In this document: positions 41,980 through 50,750 of the stretch, in pieces
Numbering within the stretch: position 1 is the first letter of the stretch
Layout of the letters: every line of letters starts with the position of its first letter
NCBI RefSeq assembly: GCF_004340975.1
Contig: NZ_SLXA01000011.1
Coordinates: 1 to 64,000, forward strand
Length of the DNA: 64,000 nucleotides
From: Frisingicoccus caecimuris
GTDB taxonomy: Bacteria > Bacillota > Clostridia > Lachnospirales > Lachnospiraceae
Direction of reading: 5' to 3'
Position numbers and translations under genes: made by a program
The notes under the pieces: model-generated
The model's database searches: none
Seen by the model: the letters and a program-made list of their open reading frames with translations, nothing else
What the model was told of the DNA's origin: nothing

Positions 41980-43326
41980 ATGTCATCTGGACAGGTGGAT
42001 TTCAGCGGCGAAAATGTCCGCCGCAATGTGTTAGCTGTAGCAGCCCCGATGTTGGTGGCTCAGATTGTTAATTTACTTTATAATATCGTAGACCGGATTT
42101 ATATCGGAAAGATTCCCGGTGAGGGAATGATTGCGCTGGCCGGACTGGGCCTGTGTTTTCCGGTAATTACGATGGTCACTGCTTTTGCGAATCTGTTTGG
42201 TCTGGGCGGTGCGCCGCTATGTTCCATAGCGCGGGGAAAGAAAGATACGGAAGACGCGCGGAAAGTCATGAATAACGCCTTTTTTATGTTGATCCTGACC
42301 GGACTTTGTATCACCATTTTAGGGATTGCTTTACATAAACCGATACTGTATCTCTTCGGAGCCAGTGACGCAACCTATCCATATTCTGCCGGATATATGA
42401 TCATTTATCTTCTGGGAACTGTTTTTGTCATGATTTCCCTTGGTATGAATCCTTATATTAACAGCCAGGGCTTTGCAAAAATCGGCATGAAAACCGTAAC
42501 GCTGGGCGCCGTGAGCAATCTGATCCTGGATCCGATATTTATTTTTGTATTTCATTTCGGCGTTCAGGGAGCGGCCATTGCGACGATTATTTCGCAGCTT
42601 TTTTCGGCGATATGGGTATTGAGATTCCTGACTGGCAAAAAAGCGGAGCTGACCTTAAATCTCCGGGGATTTCGACCGGAGTGGGACTGCATTTTAGAAA
42701 TTGCCAAGTTGGGAACGTCAACCTTTGTCATGTCTTTTACCAACGGACTTGTACAAGTTGTCTGTAATGCTATGCTCTCCGTCTATGGCGGAGATCTCTA
42801 TATCAGTGTCATGACGGTGATCAATTCCATCCGGGAAATCGCACAGACACCGGTAATGGCCGTGGCCGATGGCTCTTCGCCGATTATCAGCTATAATTTT
42901 GGCGCGCAGAAGTACGATCTGATGAAAAAGGCGATTCGGTTTATGACCCAGATCTGCTTTGCTTATTCGTTCATCATCTGGGTTTCGATTTCAGCTTTTC
43001 CTGAATTATTTATTCGAATTTTTAATCAGGATGCGGAATTGATCACGGCGGCAGTTCCATCATTGCATATTTACTTTTTTGGTTTCTTTATGATGGCATT
43101 CCAGTTTACCGGACAATGCGTCTTTAAGGCGTTGAACAAAGCGCCCCAGGCCGTATTTTTTTCCATATTGAGAAAAGCCATTATTGTGGCGCCGCTGACA
43201 ATTATCCTGCCGCGGATCGGCGGTCTGGGTGTGGCCGGTGTGTTTATGGCCGAACCGATTTCAAATTTTATCGGTGGCCTGGCCTGTTATATTACCATGC
43301 AGTGTACAGTGCTTCGAAAATTATAA
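41980..43326 (+). CDS. MATE-family efflux transporter
   Basis: A 448-residue membrane exporter with two halves of six helices. It begins NVRRNVLAVAAPMLVAQIVNLLYNIVDRIYIGKIPG, the hallmark of DinF/NorM-like MATE pumps, and carries the GLGGAPLCSIARGKKD loop. It probably exports drugs or metabolites by Na+ or H+ antiport; the substrate is not predictable. AGGAAGTG precedes ATG 41980. It converges with the CYTH gene. Confidence 0.93.
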   Translation: MSSGQVDFSGENVRRNVLAVAAPMLVAQIVNLLYNIVDRIYIGKIPGEGMIALAGLGLCFPVITMVTAFANLFGLGGAPLCSIARGKKDTEDARKVMNNAFFMLILTGLCITILGIALHKPILYLFGASDATYPYSAGYMIIYLLGTVFVMISLGMNPYINSQGFAKIGMKTVTLGAVSNLILDPIFIFVFHFGVQGAAIATIISQLFSAIWVLRFLTGKKAELTLNLRGFRPEWDCILEIAKLGTSTFVMSFTNGLVQVVCNAMLSVYGGDLYISVMTVINSIREIAQTPVMAVADGSSPIISYNFGAQKYDLMKKAIRFMTQICFAYSFIIWVSISAFPELFIRIFNQDAELITAAVPSLHIYFFGFFMMAFQFTGQCVFKALNKAPQAVFFSILRKAIIVAPLTIILPRIGGLGVAGVFMAEPISNFIGGLACYITMQCTVLRKL

Positions 43327-43353
43327 TCGTAGGTCTGAGATGGAAGCCGTAAA

Positions 43354-43797
43354 TTATTTTTGACTCAGGGTACTGTTGTGATATTCTGTGGAAAAGGTCA
43401 CGTCTTTACCAAAATATTCCGGCGGTTGAAAACTTTCCGCTTCTTCAATGGTCGGAAATTCGACCTCGGCCAGAATCAAACCTTCAAATTTTCCGTGAAA
43501 TATATCGATTTCAATCGTCAGATGGTCACCGAGGGGAATCTTATACCGGGTCTTTGTCAGCACATTTCCGTCGGCTTTTCCAAGCAGATGGGCGTAAGCT
43601 TCGGCATTCAGCGGCAGATTGTATTCCTCCCGGGCCATAAGCCCTTTTGACTTATAAGTCAGGTAATAGGTCTCATCCTGACGGCGCACCCGAACGACCG
43701 GTTCCGTATTTAAATAGGCCTGCTCAATCTCATGACTTGGATAAGCCGTCACGTCGAAGGGCAGTTTGTCGATCAAATACTTTCTCTCAATTTCCAT
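43354..43797 (-). CDS. CYTH-domain protein (triphosphate tunnel metalloenzyme)
   Basis: A 147-residue tunnel enzyme beginning MEIERKYLID, the ExExK metal/phosphate motif. Alternating charged strands (VVRVRRQ, YYLTYKSKG, TKTRYKI, IEIDIFHG, AEVEF) complete the barrel. Such short CYTH proteins hydrolyse inorganic triphosphate or thiamine triphosphate; adenylate cyclase activity is less likely. GGAAGGAAAAC lies before the ATG on the minus strand. Confidence 0.9.
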   Translation of the reverse strand: MEIERKYLIDKLPFDVTAYPSHEIEQAYLNTEPVVRVRRQDETYYLTYKSKGLMAREEYNLPLNAEAYAHLLGKADGNVLTKTRYKIPLGDHLTIEIDIFHGKFEGLILAEVEFPTIEEAESFQPPEYFGKDVTFSTEYHNSTLSQK

Positions 43798-43962
43798 ATA
43801 GTTTTCCTTCCTTTTTTAAATTTAAGTAATAATAAAGTTTTTTCTTGAATATTTTAGTGGCATTGCGCTACTTTCTGCCGGCCATTACCAATATTCACAG
43901 TGTTAAAATATTCTTTGCTTTCAGTATATCCAAACCGCCTAGAAATTTCCATCATAAAATTT

Positions 43963-43991
43963 TGAAGTCGGCAGATAATAGTATCAGAATA
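43963..43991 (+). promoter_or_regulatory. Possible sporulation promoter of the SASP gene
   Basis: TGAAGT (43963-43968) and CAGAATA (43985-43991), 16-nt spacer, resemble sigma-G elements (TGAATA / CATNHTA) with mismatches, 42 nt before the start codon. The match is weak. Confidence 0.3.
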
Positions 43992-44009
43992 AGTCAGCGG
44001 TACTTATTC
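43987..44009 (+). other. Hairpin in the SASP 5' leader
   Basis: GAATAAGT / ACTTATTC perfect 8-bp inverted repeat with CAGCGGT loop, just upstream of the ribosome-binding site. It may stabilise the spore mRNA or overlap its promoter. Confidence 0.4.
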
Positions 44010-44032
44010 AAAATCATTTGGAGGTGAAAGAT

Positions 44033-44257
44033 ATGTCTAATTCAACAGGAACAGGATCTAACGGAAGCCGTATGGAAGTGCCACAGGCAAAGGATGCTAT
44101 GGATAAATTCAAAATGGAAGTAGCAGGCGAACTTGGCGTAAATCTGAAGAGCGGTTACAACGGTGATTTAACATCTGCAGAAGCAGGTTCGATCGGCGGT
44201 GAAATGGTTCGTCAGATGATCCGCAGACAGGAAGAACAGATGTCTGGTCAGAAATAA
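44033..44257 (+). CDS. Alpha/beta-type small acid-soluble spore protein
   Basis: A 74-residue DNA-binding spore protein. The family core KFKMEVAGELGVNL, then GYNGDLTSAEAGSIGGEMVRQMI is clear; the E-x-G-V region contains the GPR protease cleavage site. It saturates spore DNA and protects it from UV and heat. GGAGGTG precedes ATG 44033; the ORF extension to 44018 is not used. This gene is the best single proof of endospore formation. Confidence 0.96.
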   Translation: MSNSTGTGSNGSRMEVPQAKDAMDKFKMEVAGELGVNLKSGYNGDLTSAEAGSIGGEMVRQMIRRQEEQMSGQK

Positions 44258-44287
44258 TCTTTTGACTAAAATCTGGGGTTAGGTAAG

Positions 44288-44339
44288 AACAGTCTCTGAA
44301 AGTCTGGCATGCAAATGCCGGCTTCCGGGGACTGTTTTT
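44288..44339 (+). terminator. Terminator after the SASP gene
   Basis: AACAGTCTC pairs with GGGACTGTT around an inner hairpin GGCAT/ATGCC, followed by five T. Confidence 0.75.
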
Positions 44340-44366
44340 CGTGTTAAATTTTTTCAAATTCGCCTA

Positions 44367-44395
44367 TTTACATATGACTTTTCATATTATATACT
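44367..44395 (+). promoter_or_regulatory. Sigma-A promoter of tig
   Basis: TTTACA (44367-44372), 17-nt spacer, TATACT (44390-44395), 64 nt before the ATG. Confidence 0.82.
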
Positions 44396-44459
44396 ATAGA
44401 TTAGAGTGCGTAAAAATGCTCTCATGCATTTTGCCTAATTAAGGAGGAATAGAAATACA

Positions 44460-45734
44460 ATGAGTGTACAGGTAGAAAAGTTAGAAAACAATATGGCAAA
44501 ATTGACCATTGAAGTCGCTGCTGAGGAATTTGTTGCTGCAACGAAAAAGGCTTATAATAAAAATAAAAATCAGATTTCCGTACAGGGCTTCAGAAAAGGT
44601 AAAGCACCACAGGCAATTATCGAAAAACTTTACGGTGCAAGCATTTTCTATGAAGATGCTGCCAATGATCTGATTCCTGGTGCCTATGAAGCAGCAGCAA
44701 AGGAGTCCGGACTGGATATCACATCCTATCCAAGCATTGATGTGGTACAGGTTGAAAAAGGAAAACCATTTATCTTCACTGCAGAAGTTGCTTTAAGACC
44801 GGACGTTGAATTAGGAGAATATAAAGGCGTTGAAATTGAAAAAGTCAGCGCTGAAGTTACGGAAGAAGATATCGAAGCTGAAATCAAAAAAGTTCAGGAA
44901 CAGAACGCGAGAGAAGTTACTGTAGATCGTCCGGCTGAAAATGGCGACACAGTAATGATCGACTATGAAGGCTCCGTAGACGGTGAATTATTTGAAGGCG
45001 GTTCCGCAGAAGGTTATGGCCTTGTCCTTGGTTCCGGTTCCTTTATCCCGGGATTTGAAGATCAGTTGATCGGTGCTTCCGCCGGTGCGGATGTGGATGT
45101 TCATGTAACTTTCCCGGAAGCATATCATGCAGATGATCTGGCAGGAAAAGAAGCTTTATTCAAAGTTAAAGTACATGAAGTTAAAACAAAAGACTATCCG
45201 ATCGTAGATGATGAATTTGCACAGGATGTTTCTGATTTTGACACATTAGAAGAATATAAAGAAGATTTAAAGAAGAATCTGGCAGAGAAAAAAGTTCAGG
45301 AAGCAAAGGCTGAAAAGCAGCAGAAAGTCATGAATGTTGTTGTAGGCAATGCGAAGATGGATATTCCGGAAGCTATGGTTCGCAAGAGCACAGATGATAT
45401 GATGAACCAGTATGCTCAGGAACTGGGAGCACAGGGCCTCAGCATGGATGTTTACTTCAAATATACAGGTATGACACCACAGCAGCTTGCTGAGCAGTTA
45501 AAACCTCAGGCATTGGCGAATATTAAGAACCGTCTTGTTCTGGACGCCATTGTTGCCGCAGAAAATATTGAAATTACAGATGATGAAATTGAGGCTGAAA
45601 TCCAGCGCCTTGCTGAATCCTGGAATATGGAAGCAGACAAGGTAAGAAGCTACATGGATGTAGATTTGATGAGAAATGATATGTCTGCACAGAAAGCGCT
45701 CGAAATGATTACGGACGCAGCAGTAGAAAAATAA
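44460..45734 (+). CDS. tig: Trigger factor (ribosome-associated chaperone)
   Basis: A 424-residue chaperone. The N-terminal ribosome-binding domain has the signature QGFRKGKAP (about 42-50). An FKBP-type PPIase domain follows (about 160-245, with GDTVMIDYEGSVDGELFEGG and FIPGFEDQLIGA), then the helical C-terminal arms. It assists nascent-chain folding. AAGGAGG precedes the ATG. First gene of tig-clpP-clpX-lon-engB, a common proteostasis block. Confidence 0.98.
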   Translation: MSVQVEKLENNMAKLTIEVAAEEFVAATKKAYNKNKNQISVQGFRKGKAPQAIIEKLYGASIFYEDAANDLIPGAYEAAAKESGLDITSYPSIDVVQVEKGKPFIFTAEVALRPDVELGEYKGVEIEKVSAEVTEEDIEAEIKKVQEQNAREVTVDRPAENGDTVMIDYEGSVDGELFEGGSAEGYGLVLGSGSFIPGFEDQLIGASAGADVDVHVTFPEAYHADDLAGKEALFKVKVHEVKTKDYPIVDDEFAQDVSDFDTLEEYKEDLKKNLAEKKVQEAKAEKQQKVMNVVVGNAKMDIPEAMVRKSTDDMMNQYAQELGAQGLSMDVYFKYTGMTPQQLAEQLKPQALANIKNRLVLDAIVAAENIEITDDEIEAEIQRLAESWNMEADKVRSYMDVDLMRNDMSAQKALEMITDAAVEK

Positions 45735-45764
45735 TCAGCCTGACTTATAACAGGAGGAATAAAA

Positions 45765-46346
45765 TTGAGTTTAATACCTTATGTTGTTGAACAGACAAGC
45801 AGAGGCGAGCGGTCCTATGATATTTTTTCCAGACTTTTAAAGGATCGGATTATTTTCCTTGGGGAAGAGGTAACCGATGTTTCTGCGAATCTGATTGTAT
45901 CCCAGTTACTGTTTTTAGAATCGGAAGATCCGGGAAAGGACATCAGCCTTTATATCAACAGCCCGGGTGGTTCCGTGACTGCGGGTATGGCGATTTATGA
46001 TACGATGAATTATATCAAATGTGACGTGTCCACGATCTGTATGGGTATGGCAGCCAGTATGGGAGCTTTTCTTCTGGCTGGCGGAACAAAGGGCAAGCGC
46101 ATGGCGCTGCCGAATTCCACAATTATGATTCATCAGCCATCCGGTGGTGCTCAGGGACAGGCTACGGAGATCAATATTGTCGCAGAACAGATTTTAAAAA
46201 CACGTCAGCGTTTGAATGAAATTCTTGCGGCCAATACCGGAAAACCTTTAGAGATCATTGCACAGGATACAGAACGGGATAATTACATGACGGCCCAGGA
46301 AGCCAAAGAATATGGATTGGTTGATAAAGTCATTGTCAGCAGATAA
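45765..46346 (+). CDS. clpP: ATP-dependent Clp protease proteolytic subunit
   Basis: A 193-residue serine peptidase that forms a tetradecameric chamber. The triad is Ser98 (MAASMGAF), His123 (MIHQPSGG) and Asp172 (TERDNYM), the standard positions. The start is TTG 45765, 7 nt after AGGAGG, with no better ATG. It is the peptidase partner of ClpX, encoded 29 nt downstream. Confidence 0.98.
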   Translation: MSLIPYVVEQTSRGERSYDIFSRLLKDRIIFLGEEVTDVSANLIVSQLLFLESEDPGKDISLYINSPGGSVTAGMAIYDTMNYIKCDVSTICMGMAASMGAFLLAGGTKGKRMALPNSTIMIHQPSGGAQGQATEINIVAEQILKTRQRLNEILAANTGKPLEIIAQDTERDNYMTAQEAKEYGLVDKVIVSR

Positions 46347-46375
46347 CATTTTATAGAAAGGCCGGAGGTATCATA

Positions 46376-47677
46376 ATGGCAGGACGTATGGAAGACAAGA
46401 AGATTCCAAGATGTTCTTTTTGCAATAAGACCCAGGATCAGGTCAGAAAATTAATTGCAGGTCCGAATGCATTTATCTGTGATGAATGTATTGGAATCTG
46501 CTCGGAAATTATTACCGAAGAGTTTGAAGAGGAAGAGGATATTGCCGAAGGCATCCGTCTGATGAAGCCGATGGAAATCAAAGAGTTTCTGGATGATTAT
46601 ATTATCGGACAGGATGATGCGAAAAAGGCGCTGGCGGTCGCTGTCTACAATCATTATAAACGCATTATAGCGGATAGTGATTCCGATGTGGAACTCCAGA
46701 AAAGCAATGTGCTTTTGATCGGACCGACCGGTTCAGGTAAAACTTTGCTTGCCCAGACACTGGCGAAGATGTTGAATGTACCGTTTGCTATTGCAGATGC
46801 GACAGCCCTGACCGAGGCCGGATATGTCGGTGAAGATGTAGAGAATATTCTTCTTAAACTTCTTCAGGCAGCGGACTTCGATGTGGAACGGGCCGAATAC
46901 GGCATTATCTATGTGGATGAGATTGATAAAATTACCAGAAAGTCTGAAAATGTTTCGATCACGAGAGATGTTTCCGGAGAAGGTGTTCAGCAGGCGCTGT
47001 TGAAAATTCTTGAGGGAACGGTAGCCTCTGTACCGCCTCAGGGCGGGCGTAAACATCCGCATCAGGAGTTTATTCAGATTGATACGACAAATATTCTCTT
47101 TATTTGCGGAGGCGCTTTCGATGGATTGGAAAAGATCATTCAGTCCAGAATTGGCCAGAAGGGCATTGGATTTAATTCCACTATCCGTCAGAGCGAAGAA
47201 GAGACAAATATTGGCGATTTATTCCGTCAGACATTGCCGGAAGATTTGATCAAGTTTGGTTTGATTCCGGAATTTGTCGGTCGTGTGCCGGTATGTGTGG
47301 CTCTTGATCTGCTGGATGAGGATGCGCTGGTCCAGATATTGACTCAGCCGAAGAGTGCACTAGTGCGCCAGTATAAACGGTTATTTGAGATGGATGGCGT
47401 GCGCCTGGAATTTGAACCGGAGGCCGTAAGAGAGGTGGCTCACCGGGCCTTCGAGCAGAAGACCGGCGCCAGAGGACTTCGGGCGATCATTGAAGAGACG
47501 ATGATGGATATCATGTATCGCCTTCCGTCGGAAGAACTGGTAGATTCCTGTACCATCACAAAAGAAGTGGTGGATGGTCAGGGCGAACCAGTATTGACTT
47601 ATGGTGAGAAAACACCTGTAAAACGAGTGACAGGCAGTAAAAAAGCACCGAAAAAGAGCAGCGGTGAGATTGCTTGA
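46376..47677 (+). CDS. clpX: Clp protease ATP-binding subunit ClpX
   Basis: A 433-residue AAA+ unfoldase. The N-terminal zinc-binding domain has CSFCNKTQ and [10 protein letters not shown]. Walker A is GPTGSGKT, Walker [11 protein letters not shown], and the pore loop region GYVGEDVEN is present; the IGF-type loop RIGQKGIGF for ClpP docking is visible. It feeds tagged proteins to ClpP. A hairpin lies 20 nt after its stop. Confidence 0.98.
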   Translation: MAGRMEDKKIPRCSFCNKTQDQVRKLIAGPNAFICDECIGICSEIITEEFEEEEDIAEGIRLMKPMEIKEFLDDYIIGQDDAKKALAVAVYNHYKRIIADSDSDVELQKSNVLLIGPTGSGKTLLAQTLAKMLNVPFAIADATALTEAGYVGEDVENILLKLLQAADFDVERAEYGIIYVDEIDKITRKSENVSITRDVSGEGVQQALLKILEGTVASVPPQGGRKHPHQEFIQIDTTNILFICGGAFDGLEKIIQSRIGQKGIGFNSTIRQSEEETNIGDLFRQTLPEDLIKFGLIPEFVGRVPVCVALDLLDEDALVQILTQPKSALVRQYKRLFEMDGVRLEFEPEAVREVAHRAFEQKTGARGLRAIIEETMMDIMYRLPSEELVDSCTITKEVVDGQGEPVLTYGEKTPVKRVTGSKKAPKKSSGEIA

Positions 47678-47697
47678 TTAAGACGAATGTAGATTGG

Positions 47698-47723
47698 GGG
47701 CTGTACCAAAAAAGGTACAGCCC
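47698..47723 (+). other. Hairpin between clpX and lon
   Basis: GGGCTGTACC / GGTACAGCCC with A6 loop and no T-tract; probably an mRNA-stability or partial-termination element. Confidence 0.5.
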
Positions 47724-47755
47724 TATTAGTTCATTACGGGAGTGTGATACAAAAG

Positions 47756-50095
47756 ATGAATGATATATGTTTAGAATTGCCAGTGATTGCACTGCGGGGA
47801 ATGACAATTCTGCCGAATATGATTGTTCATTTTGAAGTCAGCCGCAATAAATCGCGGATGGCCATCGAAGCGGCAATGTTGGGTGACCAGAATATATTCC
47901 TTTTGACTCAAAAGGATGCAACAGTGGAAGACCCGGGCCGGGATGACTTATATGAATTTGGCACAGTAGCAAAGATCAAACAAATTGTGAAGCTTTCAAA
48001 AGATTCGCTCAGAGTGATGGTTGAAGGAACCTACAGAGCCCATCTGGATGATTTGATGATGACAGAGCCGATGCTTAAAGCAGAGGTTACGGTTTTTGAT
48101 AAAACCATCTGTGAGATTGATGATGTACAGAAGGCCGGATATGTGCGTTATCTCCATGAGCTTCTGGAAAGTTATTCCGTGCAGAATCCGAATTTCAGCA
48201 GTGAACTGGTTCGGCAGCTTATGGAAGAAGAAAATTTGCTGAAACTGGTAGATCAGTTGTGCACAAATCTGCCGATGGAGTATAAGCAGCGGCAAAAATG
48301 TCTGGAAACCGTAGACCTCCAGATGCGTTTTGAGGTGCTGGCCCAGTTTATGACAAAAGAAATAGAGATGATACAGATTACCCGGGAGATTCAGGCAAAA
48401 GTGAAAGAACGGGTTGATAAAAATCAGAGGGAATATATTCTTCGGGAACAGATGAAGGTCATCCGGGAAGAGCTTGGTGAAGATAATACCCAGACCGATG
48501 CAGAACAGTTTGAAGCTCAGCTTCAGGAGCTGGAAGCCAATGACGAGGTGAAGGAAAAAATTCAAAAAGAAATTGACCGGTTCCGTTCATCGTCCAATAT
48601 GGCTTCTGAAAACGGCGTGATCCGCGGCTATGTGGAAACCCTTTTGTCCATGCCGTGGGATAAGCGGGATGAGGAAAAAGTCAGTCTGAAACAGGCGGAG
48701 AAGATTTTAGAAGAAGATCATTATGGACTGGAAAAGGTTAAGGAACGTATTCTGGAGTATTTATCGGTGCGTCTTTTGACAGGAAAAGGTGAAAGTCCGA
48801 TTTTGTGTCTGGTCGGACCGCCGGGAACAGGAAAAAGTTCCATTGCCAAATCTGTTGCCAGAGCTCTGGATAAAAAGTTTGTTCGTATCAGCCTTGGCGG
48901 TGTCAGGGATGAAGCAGAGATCCGGGGACATCGAAAAACCTATGTGGGCGCTATGCCGGGACGTATTGCCTCCGCTCTGAAAAATGCCGGGGTGAAGAAT
49001 CCGGTCATGCTGCTGGATGAAGTGGATAAGGCGAGTAACGATTACAAGGGGGATGTTTTTTCGGCGCTTCTGGAGGTTCTGGATTCGGAGCAGAATTCCA
49101 GATTCCGTGATAATTATATTGAACTGCCGGTAGATTTATCCGAAGTTCTCTTTATCGCTACGGCGAATACATTGTCTACGATTCCGAGACCGCTGTTGGA
49201 TCGTATGGAAGTCATTGAAGTCAACAGTTATACGGAAAATGAAAAAATGCACATTGCCAAAGAGCATCTCATTCCTAAACAGATCAAGATCCATGGTTTA
49301 AAGAAGAGCCAGATATCGATTACAGATAGGGCTTTGGAAAAGATTATTGTCCACTATACCCAGGAAGCCGGCGTTCGTAATCTGGAGCGTCGGATAGGGG
49401 ATATCTGCCGCAAATCGGCCAGAGAGATTGTGGAAGAAGATAAAAAGAATGTGAAGATCGGTGTAAAGACCCTCAGCAAGTATCTTGGAAAAGAACGCTA
49501 CACCTTTGATGAGGCGAATACGAAGGATGAAGTTGGTATTGTCCGGGGACTGGCCTGGACCAGTGTTGGTGGCGTTACGCTCTCTGTGGAAGTCAATGTC
49601 CTTCCCGGCAATGGAAAGTTTGAATTGACCGGACAGCTTGGCGATGTGATGAAGGAGTCGGCACGGGCCGGAATCAGTTTTATCCGTTCCATGTGCGGAG
49701 AATATTTCATACCGGAGAATTTCTTTGAGGAACAAGATATTCATATTCATATTCCGGAGGGGGCTGTGCCGAAGGACGGGCCGTCGGCCGGTGTCACCAT
49801 GGCGACAGCGATGATTTCAGCCATTACAGGAATTCCGGTAAAAGCCAGCGTGGCAATGACCGGTGAGATCACGCTCCGTGGACGGGTCCTTCCGATCGGC
49901 GGTCTGAAGGAAAAACTGCTGGCAGCCAAAGTCGCTAAAATTAAGACAGTAGTCGTACCGGTGAAAAATCGTAAAGATGTGGAAGAGATGGATGCCGAGA
50001 TTTACGAAGGTATGGAAATTGTCTATGCGGAGGCTATGGAGGACGTACTGAAAACCGCTCTGGTCCATATGCCTGAAAAGACAGAAAGTGAATAA
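47756..50095 (+). CDS. lon: ATP-dependent protease Lon
   Basis: A 779-residue LonA. The N-terminal substrate-binding domain (LPVIALRGMTILPNMIVHFEV) is followed by a coiled coil, AAA+ module with Walker A GPPGTGKSS (Gly354 to Lys360) and Walker B, and a Ser-Lys protease domain with Ser677 in PKDGPSAGVTMA. It degrades misfolded proteins. ATG 47756 is preferred, since GTG 47744 sits directly at the ribosome-binding site. Confidence 0.97.
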   Translation: MNDICLELPVIALRGMTILPNMIVHFEVSRNKSRMAIEAAMLGDQNIFLLTQKDATVEDPGRDDLYEFGTVAKIKQIVKLSKDSLRVMVEGTYRAHLDDLMMTEPMLKAEVTVFDKTICEIDDVQKAGYVRYLHELLESYSVQNPNFSSELVRQLMEEENLLKLVDQLCTNLPMEYKQRQKCLETVDLQMRFEVLAQFMTKEIEMIQITREIQAKVKERVDKNQREYILREQMKVIREELGEDNTQTDAEQFEAQLQELEANDEVKEKIQKEIDRFRSSSNMASENGVIRGYVETLLSMPWDKRDEEKVSLKQAEKILEEDHYGLEKVKERILEYLSVRLLTGKGESPILCLVGPPGTGKSSIAKSVARALDKKFVRISLGGVRDEAEIRGHRKTYVGAMPGRIASALKNAGVKNPVMLLDEVDKASNDYKGDVFSALLEVLDSEQNSRFRDNYIELPVDLSEVLFIATANTLSTIPRPLLDRMEVIEVNSYTENEKMHIAKEHLIPKQIKIHGLKKSQISITDRALEKIIVHYTQEAGVRNLERRIGDICRKSAREIVEEDKKNVKIGVKTLSKYLGKERYTFDEANTKDEVGIVRGLAWTSVGGVTLSVEVNVLPGNGKFELTGQLGDVMKESARAGISFIRSMCGEYFIPENFFEEQDIHIHIPEGAVPKDGPSAGVTMATAMISAITGIPVKASVAMTGEITLRGRVLPIGGLKEKLLAAKVAKIKTVVVPVKNRKDVEEMDAEIYEGMEIVYAEAMEDVLKTALVHMPEKTESE

Positions 50096-50105
50096 AGGAG
50101 ATTGT

Positions 50106-50699
50106 ATGCACGTTATTAAAAATGTCAATCTGGAAACCGTCTGTGGAATTACAAGCAAACTTCCGGAAAATACTCTGCCGGAGGTGGCTTTCGCGGGAAA
50201 ATCCAATGTGGGAAAATCTTCACTCATTAATGGATTGATGAATCGAAAATCCTATGCCCGGACTTCGCAGCAGCCGGGAAAGACCCAGACCATCAATTTT
50301 TATAATATTAATGAAGAGATTTATTTTGTTGATTTACCCGGTTATGGCTATGCCAAAGTTTCTGAGGCAGTGAAGGCGAAGTGGGGAACAATGATCGAAC
50401 GTTATCTTCATACATCGAATCAACTCCGACTGGTATTTTTGCTCATTGATATCCGGCATGAACCGTCGGCCAATGATAAACACATGTATCGGTGGATCGT
50501 GGAACAGGGATTCAATCCGGTCATCATTGCGACCAAGCTGGACAAATTGAAACGCAGTCAGGTTCAGAAACATGTAAAGCAGATCCGGGTAGGCCTTGAT
50601 GTGACCGAAGGTACGCCGATCATTCCATTCTCAGCAGTGAGCAAGCAGGGAAGGGACGAAATCTGGGATTTGATTGAACAATATGCACTAAATTTATAG
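50106..50699 (+). CDS. engB: Ribosome biogenesis GTP-binding protein YihA/YsxC (EngB)
   Basis: A 197-residue Ras-like GTPase needed for 50S subunit assembly. G1 is AGKSNVGKSSLI, the switch-1 Thr precedes G3 DLPGYGYA, and G4 is TKLDK. AAAGGAG is 6-7 nt before ATG 50106, overlapping the lon stop region. Lon-EngB adjacency is conserved in Firmicutes. Confidence 0.97.
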   Translation: MHVIKNVNLETVCGITSKLPENTLPEVAFAGKSNVGKSSLINGLMNRKSYARTSQQPGKTQTINFYNINEEIYFVDLPGYGYAKVSEAVKAKWGTMIERYLHTSNQLRLVFLLIDIRHEPSANDKHMYRWIVEQGFNPVIIATKLDKLKRSQVQKHVKQIRVGLDVTEGTPIIPFSAVSKQGRDEIWDLIEQYALNL

Positions 50700-50704
50700 T
50701 AATT

Positions 50705-50750
50705 ATCCTCCATTTCGTATATAATAATAAATATGAAATGGGGGATTTTT
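50705..50750 (+). promoter_or_regulatory. Terminator hairpin with promoter in its loop and RBS in its 3' arm
   Basis: ATCCTCCATTTC (50705-50716) pairs with GAAATGGGGGAT (50735-50746), then T5 and the ATG at 50751. TATAAT (50720-50725) lies in the loop. Readthrough RNA from engB would fold, terminating or hiding the GGGGGA site, while RNA started in the loop would lack the 5' arm and leave the site free. No good -35 is visible. Confidence 0.55.
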